Origin: Thermoplasmata archaeon
GTDB taxonomy: Archaea; Thermoplasmatota; Thermoplasmata; Thermoplasmatales; B87-G9
Direction of reading: 5' to 3'
NCBI GenBank assembly: GCA_003649695.1
Contig: QMSR01000027.1
Coordinates: 1 to 10,688 of the forward strand
DNA: 10,688 nt
The position numbers and the translations under genes were made by a program. Shown piece by piece: positions 1 through 5,763 of the stretch. The notes below the pieces were generated by a model. The model had not been told where the DNA came from, searched no databases, and saw only the letters and a program-made list of their open reading frames with translations. Within the stretch, counting starts at the first letter, position 1, and each line of letters begins with the position of its first letter.

Positions 1-1229
1 AGTGGAGGAGGATCCTCAAAGAGGTACAGGATCTCAGGGCCCTCAGGAACAGGCTCTCAGTCGAGATCGGGAAGGTGAAGAGGGCCGGAGGCGATCCTTC
101 CCCTTACCTGGCGCAGGTCAAGGAGGTTACCGCCAGGCTGCAGGAGTTGGAGGCTAAGCTGAGGGAGGTGGAGGAGGCCAGGTACGCGGCCCTCAAGTCG
201 CTGCCGAACCTGGTGCTCGAGGACGTGCCCGTATGCTTCTCCGACGAGGAAAATGTTCCCATACGCTTCTGGGGCAGGGCCAGGGTCTGGAAGGGACATC
301 TGGACCAGTTCATGGCGCTCACGGACGGCAGGATGGAGTGGGAGGAGATCGGCTGGAGGCCCAAGAGCCACGTAGACCTCCTGCCGGCCCTGGGGCTGGC
401 GAACTACGCCAAGGCCTCCGAGGTCGCGGGGGCCCGCTTCTACTACCTCCTCAGGGACCTGGCCGTCATGGACCTGGCCCTTCAGCTCTTCGCCCTCAAG
501 AGGCTCGTGGAGAAGGGGTACACGCCCGTCTTCCCCCCTCTGATGCTCAAGAGGAGGATCCTCGACGGGGTGCTGGACCTGGAGACCTTCGAGGACATGA
601 TCTACAAGATCCAGGACGAGGACCTCTACCTGATCGGGACCGCGGAGCACCCCCTGGCCGCCCTCCACACCGGTGAGATACTGGACGAGAAGGAGCTCCC
701 GCTGAAGTACGTTGGTTGGAGCCCCTGCTTCCGCCGTGAGGCCGGGGCCCACGGGAAGGATACTAAGGGGATCTTCAGGGTCCACCACTTCAACAAGGTT
801 GAGCAGTTCGTCTTCTCCCTGCCGGAGCAGTCGAGGGAGATCCACGAGGAGATCGTGAGGAACGCGGAAGAGCTGCTCAGGGAGCTTGGAATCCCCTACA
901 GGGTGGTGAACGTCTGCAGCGGTTCCTTAGGGGCCCCCGCGGCCAAGAAGTACGACGTCGAGGCCTGGATGCCGGCCCAGGGCACCTTCAGGGAGCTGAT
1001 CTCGGTCTCCAACGACCTGGACTGGCAGGCCAGGAGGCTCATGATACGCTACAGGGTCCGCAAGACGGGGGAGTTCAGGTACGTTCACACCCTCAACGGG
1101 ACGGCCCTGGCCACCACCAGGACCATGGTGGCCATCGTGGAGAACTTCCAGAAGGAGGACGGCAGCATCGAGGTGCCGAAGCCCCTGAGGGACATCATCG
1201 GGAAGGACGTGATTCCAGGAGGGACCTGA
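1..1229 (+). CDS. serS: Seryl-tRNA synthetase (class II), 5'-truncated by the window edge
   Basis: Charges tRNA-Ser with serine in the cytoplasm. The reading frame is open to the left edge (first whole codon at base 3), and the residues before the GTG at 75 are a basic/hydrophobic helix typical of the SerRS N-terminal coiled-coil arm. The true start is therefore left of the window and GTG 75 is internal. About 408 residues are visible against roughly 450 for the family. Seen in order: coiled-coil arm (to about base 220), class II motif 1 near 531 (FPPLMLKRR), the serine-site segment GTAEHPLAA near 636, motif 2 from 729 (FRREAGAHGKDTKG), and motif 3 from 1095 (NGTALATTRTM). This is the common SerRS type, not the divergent methanogen type. 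It ends in TGA and overlaps the convergent COG1325 gene by 35 nt. Confidence 0.97.
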   Translation, partial: WRRILKEVQDLRALRNRLSVEIGKVKRAGGDPSPYLAQVKEVTARLQELEAKLREVEEARYAALKSLPNLVLEDVPVCFSDEENVPIRFWGRARVWKGHLDQFMALTDGRMEWEEIGWRPKSHVDLLPALGLANYAKASEVAGARFYYLLRDLAVMDLALQLFALKRLVEKGYTPVFPPLMLKRRILDGVLDLETFEDMIYKIQDEDLYLIGTAEHPLAALHTGEILDEKELPLKYVGWSPCFRREAGAHGKDTKGIFRVHHFNKVEQFVFSLPEQSREIHEEIVRNAEELLRELGIPYRVVNVCSGSLGAPAAKKYDVEAWMPAQGTFRELISVSNDLDWQARRLMIRYRVRKTGEFRYVHTLNGTALATTRTMVAIVENFQKEDGSIEVPKPLRDIIGKDVIPGGT

Positions 1230-1653
1230 AATACTCCTCGGCCGCCCTGATGGCCCTCTCCCTTCCCTTGGGGTAGACGACGACCTTCGCCCTGACCGAG
1301 ACCACGTCGTCGTGGTCCGCCAGGACCAACCTCCCCCTGTAGGCGAGCTGCTTGTCCAGGCGGAAGTGGAACACCCCCTCTTCGTCCACCCTCTCGGGGA
1401 CCTCGGGTAACAGCTCCTCCAGGATCCCCGCCTCCGCCATCCTCCTGAAGAAGGCGTCTATCTCTGCCCTCTTCCTGAGCTCCGCCGTCATGACGACTAT
1501 GCGGTTCCCGTAGTACCCGTGGTAGGTCCTGCTCTGGACCTTCACCTCCCCGGCGACCTCCCTGAGCGCCTTCCTCACCTTCCTGGGGTCCTCGGTGGCG
1601 TGGACGTGGACCCGAAACTGGACGTACTCGAAGGGGACCCTACGGGCCGGCAG
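1195..1653 (-). CDS. COG1325 (PF01877) RNA-binding protein, probable CTG start
   Basis: Archaeal RNA-binding family, often annotated as a predicted exosome-associated protein; its molecular role is not firmly known. Seen: the core GYYGNRIVVMTAEL, then DEEGVFHFRLDKQLAY and DDVVSVRAKVVVYPKG, the family's recognisable order. The first ATG/GTG/TTG in frame is GTG at 1578, but the family's opening strand and turn (VQFRVHVHATEDPRK) are encoded in frame upstream of it. Between the in-frame stop at 1677-1675 and 1578 the only near-start codon is CTG at 1653. It is preceded by GGGGGTG (1667-1661) with 7 nt spacing, the same 7-mer and spacing found before the neighbouring aldolase start. I therefore choose CTG 1653 (152 aa, near family length). 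The start overlaps the aldolase stop by 14 nt, so it is the third cistron after rdgB and the aldolase. Start uncertain; family call good. Confidence 0.8.
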   Translation of the reverse strand: MPARRVPFEYVQFRVHVHATEDPRKVRKALREVAGEVKVQSRTYHGYYGNRIVVMTAELRKRAEIDAFFRRMAEAGILEELLPEVPERVDEEGVFHFRLDKQLAYRGRLVLADHDDVVSVRAKVVVYPKGRERAIRAAEEYFRSLLESRPSR

Positions 1654-2233
1654 GCCAGCCCACCCCCATGAGCCTCAGCCTGAGAAGGACGTCGCAGGAG
1701 AACTCGGCCTCCGCGAGCCTCGCGAAGGCCTCGGTCAGGGTCCCCCCGACGGAGAAGATCCCGTGGCCCCTCACGATGGCGGCTGGGACCTCTGACAGGG
1801 CCTCACCCAGGGCCTCCGCCAGCTCCGGGGACCCCACGGGCCTCCTCACGTCCACCACCTTGATCTTCCCGAGGAACAGGCGCCCCTCCACGTCCGCGGG
1901 TACCAGCTCGCAGCCCCCCTTGCACTCCGGGAGGAGGGAAATAGCCACCGCCGCGGGGGTGTGTAGGTGGAAGACTGCTCCTGCGGGGGTCCTCTCGTAA
2001 ATCCCGAGGTGCGTTACGAGCTCCACGCTGGCGCCCTCCGCCGTGCCTCCCCAGGGGACGAAGATGATGTCCTCCCTCCTGGGATCCAGGAGCGACGCCC
2101 CGGACCGCTTGATCAGTATTCCGTCCCTCAGCCTCACGCTGAAGTTCCCCCCGAAGGGGCTCCTGGTGAGGCCGGAGGCAGCTATGAGCCTCGCAATCCT
2201 CCTGAGCTCCCTGTAGACGGCATCAATCCCCAC
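1640..2233 (-). CDS. Class II aldolase/adducin-family protein (fuculose-phosphate-aldolase-like)
   Basis: Zn-dependent lyase fold (PF00596) acting on ketose or deoxy-sugar phosphates. Numbered from the chosen start (197 aa): GGN at 28-30 and SGAS at 44-47 for phosphate binding, Glu71 in the catalytic-acid position, zinc ligands His89 and His91 (HLH), and His157 (GHG). The key residues are intact. An upstream in-frame start at 2308 exists but lies wholly inside rdgB. GTG 2233 is better: it has GGGGGTG 7 nt upstream, overlaps the rdgB stop by 11 nt and matches the family's usual N-terminus. The substrate cannot be read from sequence. Fuculose-1-phosphate, 5-deoxyribulose-1-phosphate or methylthioribulose-1-phosphate are possible; the MTA phosphorylase elsewhere in the window makes the last two attractive, but they are not linked in one operon. 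Confidence 0.9.
   Translation of the reverse strand: MGIDAVYRELRRIARLIAASGLTRSPFGGNFSVRLRDGILIKRSGASLLDPRREDIIFVPWGGTAEGASVELVTHLGIYERTPAGAVFHLHTPAAVAISLLPECKGGCELVPADVEGRLFLGKIKVVDVRRPVGSPELAEALGEALSEVPAAIVRGHGIFSVGGTLTEAFARLAEAEFSCDVLLRLRLMGVGWPAGP
1661..1667 (-). promoter_or_regulatory. Shine-Dalgarno deciding a CTG start
   Basis: GGGGGTG on the minus strand, 7 nt before CTG 1653. It is one mismatch from GGAGGTG and identical in sequence and spacing to the site before the aldolase start at 2233. Confidence 0.55.
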
Positions 2234-2777
2234 CGAGCGCCACCCCCAGGTGCCTGGCCATCTCCCTAAGGGCCCTGGCCCTGTGGGAGAACTCGTTCTT
2301 CTCCCCAACCCCCATCTCCGCGAAGGTCCTATCCACGCCCTCAGGTATGAAGATGGGGTCGAAGCCGAAGCCCCCCTCGCCCCTCATCTCCGTGGCTATC
2401 CTCCCCTCCGCGACGCCCCTGAAGACCCTGATCCCCCCGTCGACGAGCACGACCACGGACACGAACCTGGCCCTCCTGTCGGTGACGCCCTCCATGAGCC
2501 TGAGGATTCCCTCGCAGCCTATCGTGGAGAGGGCGTAGGAGGAGTAGGGACCCGGGAAGCCGCCCAGGTGGTCGATGAACAGCCCCGCATCCTCGACGAA
2601 GAAGGGCTCCCTCGCCCCGGATGTGAGGGCGCTGACCACGGCGATCCTCTCCAAGTCCCCGGACTGGATCTCTATGCCCTTGACGGGCTCCATCTCCAGC
2701 TCGATGCCGTAGCGGGCCAGCAGCTCGGTGGCCTCCCTAAACTTGCCGTGGTTCGAGGTGGCAAAACGGAGCTTCAT
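2223..2777 (-). CDS. rdgB: XTP/dITP pyrophosphatase (HAM1/RdgB family)
   Basis: Hydrolyses non-canonical purine nucleoside triphosphates (XTP, ITP, dITP) to the monophosphate and pyrophosphate, keeping them out of DNA and RNA. The 184 residues are full family length. Seen: TSNHGKF at 7-13 (substrate entry, Lys12), VEDAGLFID at 61-69 (acidic metal site), GGFPGPYSSY at 72-81, GFGFDPIF at 136-143, and FAEM...EKNEFSHRARAL at 152-170. All catalytic positions look intact. ATG start. Only 31 nt separate it from the bud32 stop, and that gap carries a TATA-like sequence at a leaderless distance, so rdgB probably heads the unit rdgB, aldolase, COG1325 gene. Confidence 0.97.
   Translation of the reverse strand: MKLRFATSNHGKFREATELLARYGIELEMEPVKGIEIQSGDLERIAVVSALTSGAREPFFVEDAGLFIDHLGGFPGPYSSYALSTIGCEGILRLMEGVTDRRARFVSVVVLVDGGIRVFRGVAEGRIATEMRGEGGFGFDPIFIPEGVDRTFAEMGVGEKNEFSHRARALREMARHLGVALGGD
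2241..2247 (-). promoter_or_regulatory. Shine-Dalgarno for the class II aldolase
   Basis: GGGGGTG within the end of rdgB, 7 nt upstream of GTG 2233. It decides the start over the far-upstream in-frame candidate at 2308. Confidence 0.65.
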
Positions 2778-2800
2778 CTACACGCTAATCGTCGGTTTCG

Positions 2801-2806
2801 GTATAA
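2801..2806 (-). promoter_or_regulatory. TATA-like box for rdgB
   Basis: TTATAC on the minus strand at -29 to -24 from the rdgB ATG, just after the bud32 stop codon. The position predicts a leaderless or nearly leaderless mRNA. The sequence is short and no upstream BRE is convincing. Confidence 0.5.
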
Positions 2807-2808
2807 TC

Positions 2809-3411
2809 CTACCTCTCCACGTACCTGCCCCTGAGCCTGATCTCCTCCAGCTTCTCCAGCACGGGCCCGGGCTCGGGGAACTCCTCCCTGTACCCCTCCA
2901 GGACCTCACGGAAGCAATCCTCCATCCCGGGATGGGCGCTCTTCAGGGCCTCCTCTATGAGGTGCAGGTCGACCCCCCTGTCCTCCGCGCTCTCCGAGAC
3001 CCTCGCGAGGCCGAAGTCCAGGAGGTATATCCTCTTTCCGTCAGTGAGCATGTTGCTCGTTGTCAGGTCGCCGTGCACGATGCGCGCGAGGTGCAGCCTG
3101 GCCACGAGCCTCCCGAGCTCCCTGCATGCCCAGTCCCTGTGCTCCCCGAGGACCTCCTTCAGGGTCGGGAAGGGAAGCCATTCCAAGACCAGATCTGAGT
3201 CCCTGACGTCGAGGACGTGGGGGGTCGGGACCCCGGAGGCCCTCGCCTGCCTCAGGAGCCTAGCCTCCCTCCTCATCCTCTCCTTCCTCAGCCTCTTGTC
3301 AAGTTCCGGGTGCCTGTAAGACCTGGGATTCCTCCTCTTCACAACAACCTGAAATCCCTCCCACTCGTCCAGGATTATAACGGACTCTGCGCCCCTCTTG
3401 AGGATTATCAC
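2809..3411 (-). CDS. bud32: KEOPS kinase/ATPase Bud32 (PRPK-like), stand-alone
   Basis: Atypical small kinase of the KEOPS complex. It binds Kae1 and supports its t6A37 tRNA-modifying activity in the cytoplasm. The 200 residues match the minimal archaeal Bud32. Seen: Lys25 in VVVKRR (ATP lysine), Glu49 in a basic helix, the catalytic loop HGDLTTSN at 113-120 (Asp115, Asn120), and DFGLA at 132-136 (metal-binding Asp132). The frame is open far upstream, but that extension is an out-of-frame shadow of kae1. GTG 3411 is chosen because it overlaps the kae1 TGA as GTGA and has GGAGGTGA 7 nt upstream. A TTG two codons earlier would sit too close to that SD. In many euryarchaea the two proteins are fused; here they are separate but translationally coupled. 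Confidence 0.95.
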   Translation of the reverse strand: MIILKRGAESVIILDEWEGFQVVVKRRNPRSYRHPELDKRLRKERMRREARLLRQARASGVPTPHVLDVRDSDLVLEWLPFPTLKEVLGEHRDWACRELGRLVARLHLARIVHGDLTTSNMLTDGKRIYLLDFGLARVSESAEDRGVDLHLIEEALKSAHPGMEDCFREVLEGYREEFPEPGPVLEKLEEIRLRGRYVER

Positions 3412-4388
3412 CTCCAAGTCACCTCCACCTCGTCGGTGCGGAAGTTCTGCCTTACCACCGTGTCCTCGATCCGCATGCGGACCCCGGAGGAGTACATGAG
3501 GTAACCCGTCCAGGCTATCATGGCCCCGTTGTCCGGCAGGAACTCGGGCTCCGGGCAGTGGTAGGACGCACCCCTCTCCTCCGCCATGATCCTGGCCATC
3601 TCCTGAAGCCTCTCGTTCAGGGCCACGCCCCCCGCCAGGAGGATCTCCTCCTTCCCCAGGTGCGCCATGGCCCTCTCGGCCGCCTCCACCACCATTGCGA
3701 AGGCGTACTCCTGGACGGAGAAGGCTACGTCCTCGGGCCTGGCACCCCTCCTCAGGTGGGCCTTGGCGGCCGTGAGGATGCCGGAAAAGGCCACGTCCAT
3801 GCCCTTCACGCTGTAGGGGAGGTCCAGGAGCCTCTCCCCCCTCCTCGCCATCTCCATGATCCTCGGCCCACCCGGGAAGCCCAGACCCATCTCCCTGGCC
3901 AGCTTGTCCAGCATGTTCCCTATCCCTATGTCCAGGGTCTCCCCGAAGACCCTGTACCTGCCAGCCGCATAGGCGATTACCTGGGTGTTCCCACCGGAAA
4001 CGTATAGCATCACGGGGTCCTCGGCTCCGGTCCGTAGCCTGCCGATCTCCAGGTGTGCCACGCAGTGGTTCACCCCTACGATGGGAATTCTGAGGGCCAG
4101 GGCTATTGTCCTCGCCGCCACGGCCGTGGTCCTGAGGCATGGGCCCATGCCCGGCCCTTGGGAGAAGGCGACGAGGCCTAGGTCCCCCGGGGAGAGGCCC
4201 GAGACCTCCAGGGCCTGCCTGATAAGGCCCGGGAACTCCCTCGCGTGGTGGGCGGCCGCATCCCTAGGCCTGAAGCCCCCAACCTCCGTGGTGTATACGC
4301 TCTTAACGTTCGCCAGGACGTCGCCTTCGGAGGAGACTATTCCCACGCCGGCGGTGTGGGCGGTGCCCTCCAGGCCTATTACGTACAT
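3408..4388 (-). CDS. kae1: KEOPS subunit Kae1, tRNA t6A37 threonylcarbamoyltransferase
   Basis: Transfers the threonylcarbamoyl group from TC-AMP to A37 of ANN-decoding tRNAs; TsaD/Kae1/Qri7 family, ASKHA fold. The 326 residues are normal for a non-fused Kae1. Seen: opening GLEGTAHTAGVGI at 5-17, His108 and His112 in NHCVAHLE (metal ligands), VSGGNTQV (nucleotide loop), FSGILTAAK, LAGGVALNERL, and Asp286 in PDNGAMIAWTG (third metal ligand). The frame extends to 4436, but ATG 4388 gives the family N-terminus and lies 7 nt after the transporter stop. A TATA-like CTTAAA at -28 to -23 suggests an internal promoter. bud32 follows with a 4-nt overlap. tRNA-Ile(GAU), a t6A substrate by codon class, is encoded nearby. 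Confidence 0.97.
   Translation of the reverse strand: MYVIGLEGTAHTAGVGIVSSEGDVLANVKSVYTTEVGGFRPRDAAAHHAREFPGLIRQALEVSGLSPGDLGLVAFSQGPGMGPCLRTTAVAARTIALALRIPIVGVNHCVAHLEIGRLRTGAEDPVMLYVSGGNTQVIAYAAGRYRVFGETLDIGIGNMLDKLAREMGLGFPGGPRIMEMARRGERLLDLPYSVKGMDVAFSGILTAAKAHLRRGARPEDVAFSVQEYAFAMVVEAAERAMAHLGKEEILLAGGVALNERLQEMARIMAEERGASYHCPEPEFLPDNGAMIAWTGYLMYSSGVRMRIEDTVVRQNFRTDEVEVTWR
3419..3426 (-). promoter_or_regulatory. Shine-Dalgarno for bud32
   Basis: GGAGGTGA, a full match to the archaeal anti-SD, 7 nt upstream of GTG 3411 and inside the last codons of kae1. It fixes the bud32 start. Confidence 0.8.
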
Positions 4389-4395
4389 CGCTGCT

Positions 4396-5043
4396 TCAGG
4401 CGGCGCTCGTTTTAAGACCTTGTGAGAGCCAGGCAACGCCGAGGTAGACGAAGGGCGTGTCCAGGGCTGCCAAGATCACCTTCGCGGCGTAGCTCAGGAG
4501 GGCAATCTGCAGCACAACAGGAAAGGTCAACTTAGGGGTCAGGTGCAGGAGGCCTGCGAAGTTGAACACCATGGTGTCGATGAACTGGGAGGCCATGGTC
4601 GAGGCGTTATTCCTGAGCCAGAGGTGCCTGCCCTTTGTCAGTCTCTTCCAGAAGTGGAAGGCCCAGACGTCGTGGTACTGCGAAACCGCATAGGCCAGGA
4701 GGCTGGCGGCGACGATCCTGAGGGAGGCGGAGAAGACCCTGTAGTACGTCTCCTGGTCCACCCTGGAGACCGGGGACCAGGGGAGGGAGATGAAGGCCGC
4801 CAGGAGGATGAAGGTGAAGACCGAGGCCGCCAGGCCCGCGGTCACGAACCTCTTTCCCTCCCTCTTCCCGTATACGTCGGTAACGATGTCCGTGACGGGG
4901 AAGGTCACCGCGTAGGCCAGGATGCCGACGCTTACCTTGAGCCCAAAGAACTCGGTGAACTTGGAGCCGAGGAGGTTGGCGGTGACGATGGAGGTCACGA
5001 AAATCCCCAACAGGATGGACTTCCTGTCCTCCTGGTCCAGCAT
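4396..5043 (-). CDS. Queuosine-precursor-type transporter (VUT/YhhQ family)
   Basis: Integral membrane protein of the vitamin-uptake-transporter family (COG1738). Bacterial YhhQ imports 7-deazaguanine precursors (preQ0/preQ1); in archaea such a protein could supply archaeosine synthesis. The 215 residues are full length with about six hydrophobic segments. Seen: ANLLGSK near 22-28, FPVTDIVTDVYGKREGKR near 48-65 (the family signature), SQYHDVWAFHFWK, and RNNASTMASQFIDT. ATG start, 30 nt after the tRNA-Ile discriminator base, with TTTAAA at -28 to -23 and no SD. The surrounding tRNA-modification genes (kae1, bud32, truA) support a tRNA link by inference. The exact substrate is not determinable here. 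Confidence 0.9.
   Translation of the reverse strand: MLDQEDRKSILLGIFVTSIVTANLLGSKFTEFFGLKVSVGILAYAVTFPVTDIVTDVYGKREGKRFVTAGLAASVFTFILLAAFISLPWSPVSRVDQETYYRVFSASLRIVAASLLAYAVSQYHDVWAFHFWKRLTKGRHLWLRNNASTMASQFIDTMVFNFAGLLHLTPKLTFPVVLQIALLSYAAKVILAALDTPFVYLGVAWLSQGLKTSAA
4411..4416 (-). promoter_or_regulatory. Candidate TATA box for kae1
   Basis: CTTAAA (within TCTTAAAACG) at -28 to -23 from ATG 4388, inside the last codons of the transporter gene. There is no Shine-Dalgarno before kae1, which fits a leaderless transcript, though co-transcription with the transporter is also possible. Confidence 0.4.
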
Positions 5044-5065
5044 CGGAAGGGTAGTCGAAAAGGGA

Positions 5066-5071
5066 TTTAAA
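5066..5071 (-). promoter_or_regulatory. TATA box for the transporter gene
   Basis: TTTAAA at -28 to -23 from ATG 5043, beginning 3 nt past the tRNA-Ile discriminator base. A following TTTT (5061-5058) could end the tRNA transcript. The distance predicts a leaderless mRNA. Confidence 0.6.
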
Positions 5072-5073
5072 GG

Positions 5074-5148
5074 TGGGGCCGGCCGGATTCGAACCGGCGA
5101 CCTCCCGGTTATCAGCCGGGCGCTCCGACCTAGCTAAGCTACGGCCCC
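5074..5148 (-). tRNA. tRNA-Ile (GAU)
   Basis: Minus-strand cloverleaf: acceptor GGGGCCG/CGGCCCC with discriminator A at 5074; D-arm GCTT/GAGC with GG in the loop; anticodon stem CCCGG/CCGGG with loop CTGATAA (anticodon GAT, decoding AUC and AUU); T-arm GCCGG-TTCGAAT-CCGGC. All stems pair, with at most a G-U in the D-stem, and there is no intron. The next three bases are CCT, so CCA is not encoded. A37 in a tRNA-Ile(GAU) is a usual t6A target. Its own promoter lies at -30 to -23. Confidence 0.97.
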
Positions 5149-5170
5149 CGCATGGAATGACTCCGTCCAC

Positions 5171-5178
5171 CTATTAAA
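5171..5178 (-). promoter_or_regulatory. TATA box for tRNA-Ile, overlapping the upstream stop codon
   Basis: TTTAATAG at -30 to -23 from the mature tRNA 5' end. It contains the TAA stop of the upstream DUF2240-like gene. The 11-mer AAGGTTTAATA is shared exactly with the tRNA-Val promoter. Confidence 0.75.
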
Positions 5179-5632
5179 CCTTGATCCCGAGCTGGGCCAG
5201 ACGGAGAGTGGCGACTTGGGTTGGGTCCAGGCCCAGCCTCTTCAGGACGAGAATTGCGGCCGCCACCTCGTCCAGGAGGGGGTTCTCGGACGTTATCCTC
5301 CTTATCTCGCTCTCCAGCCCCTCCCTGGAGATCCCCTTCCCCAGGGCTAGGGACAGGGCCGCCTCCATGGGGTCCTCCACCTCGAACATCCTGTTGTCGA
5401 GGTAGAAATCCAGGGGAACGGGCACCCCGGAGGGGTCGAAGGTCGGCTCCAGGTACTGGCCCCTCCTCCTCAGGAGGCCCCTCTCGAGGGCCATGGAGAT
5501 GAGCTTCCGGGCGTTGGAGGGGGAAATCCAGCCCTTCTCCGCGGACAGGAAATTCACGATGTCGGACTCCCTGAGCCTGGGACCCCTGCTCCTGAAGACG
5601 TAGGCGAGGGCTGCTCTGAGGTCGACAGACAT
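5174..5632 (-). CDS. DUF2240-like archaeal protein with N-terminal winged-helix region
   Basis: Conserved archaeal protein of unknown function; I recognise it as probably DUF2240 (COG3612) from the segment PTFDPSGVPVPLDF at about 63-76. The 152 residues begin with a winged-helix-like part (about 20-60: LRESDIVNFL...WISPSNARKLISMALERGLL), then the conserved linker, then an acidic helical C-terminus. It is encoded between two tRNA genes on the same strand. Its ATG is one base after the encoded CCA of tRNA-Val, with no TATA box or SD of its own visible, because that space is tRNA. It is most simply expressed by read-through from the tRNA-Val promoter. Its stop codon lies within the tRNA-Ile TATA box. 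A nucleic-acid role is inferred from fold only. Confidence 0.85.
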   Translation of the reverse strand: MSVDLRAALAYVFRSRGPRLRESDIVNFLSAEKGWISPSNARKLISMALERGLLRRRGQYLEPTFDPSGVPVPLDFYLDNRMFEVEDPMEAALSLALGKGISREGLESEIRRITSENPLLDEVAAAILVLKRLGLDPTQVATLRLAQLGIKV

Positions 5633-5636
5633 ATGG

Positions 5637-5710
5637 TGGGCCCGCCCGGAGTCGAACCGGGGACCTCCGCCTTGTCAGGACGGCGTCATAACCAGCTAGA
5701 CCACGGGCCC
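5637..5710 (-). tRNA. tRNA-Val (GAC), 3' CCA encoded
   Basis: Minus-strand cloverleaf: acceptor GGGCCCG/CGGGCCC with discriminator A at 5637; D-arm GTCT/TGAC with a U-U at the loop end; anticodon stem CCGTC/GGCGG (one G-U) with loop CTGACAA (anticodon GAC, decoding GUC and GUU); T-arm CCCGG-TTCGACT-CCGGG. No intron. CCA is encoded at 5636-5634, unlike in the neighbouring tRNA-Ile. The downstream protein gene starts at 5632. The TATA box is at -31 to -24. Confidence 0.97.
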
Positions 5711-5733
5711 CGATGCCCCCTATCCCAGGTCAA

Positions 5734-5741
5734 TTATTAAA
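5734..5741. promoter_or_regulatory. Shared bidirectional TATA box: tRNA-Val (-) and mtnP (+)
   Basis: The plus strand reads TTATTAAA at -30 to -23 from the mtnP ATG. The minus strand reads TTTAATAA at -31 to -24 from the tRNA-Val 5' end. No second A/T-rich box at promoter distance is seen for either gene in the 53-nt spacer. On the tRNA side it is preceded by AAGG, as in the tRNA-Ile promoter; this may be part of a BRE. Confidence 0.7.
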
Positions 5742-5763
5742 CCTTCACCCAATATTCCGAATT

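Noticed and set aside
57..845. 262-residue minus-strand frame opposite serS
   Set aside because: Shadow frame in GC-rich DNA; composition is Leu/Pro/Gly/Glu-rich and serS has all its motifs on the plus strand.
2234..2308. N-terminal extension of the aldolase from 2308
   Set aside because: Lies entirely within rdgB, has an Arg/Gly/Pro-rich non-family sequence, and the SD sits before GTG 2233.
3412..4140. Long minus-strand frame joined to the front of Bud32, giving a 443-residue protein
   Set aside because: The first 242 residues are low-complexity Gly/Arg/Pro sequence out of frame with kae1. Kae1 is the real gene there, and bud32 starts at 3411.
4922..5137. Plus-strand frame ending GAGRIRTGDLPVISRALRPS
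   Set aside because: Another classic spurious product from the reverse strand of a tRNA; it overlaps the transporter start antisense.
4607..5170. Minus-strand frame running through tRNA-Ile into the transporter
   Set aside because: Its start translates the tRNA (NREVAGSNPAGPT, a well-known tRNA artefact) and the rest is the wrong frame of the transporter.
5713..5763. N-terminal extension of mtnP from 5713
   Set aside because: It would start upstream of the predicted TATA box, adds 17 non-family residues and abuts the tRNA. ATG 5764 is the family start.
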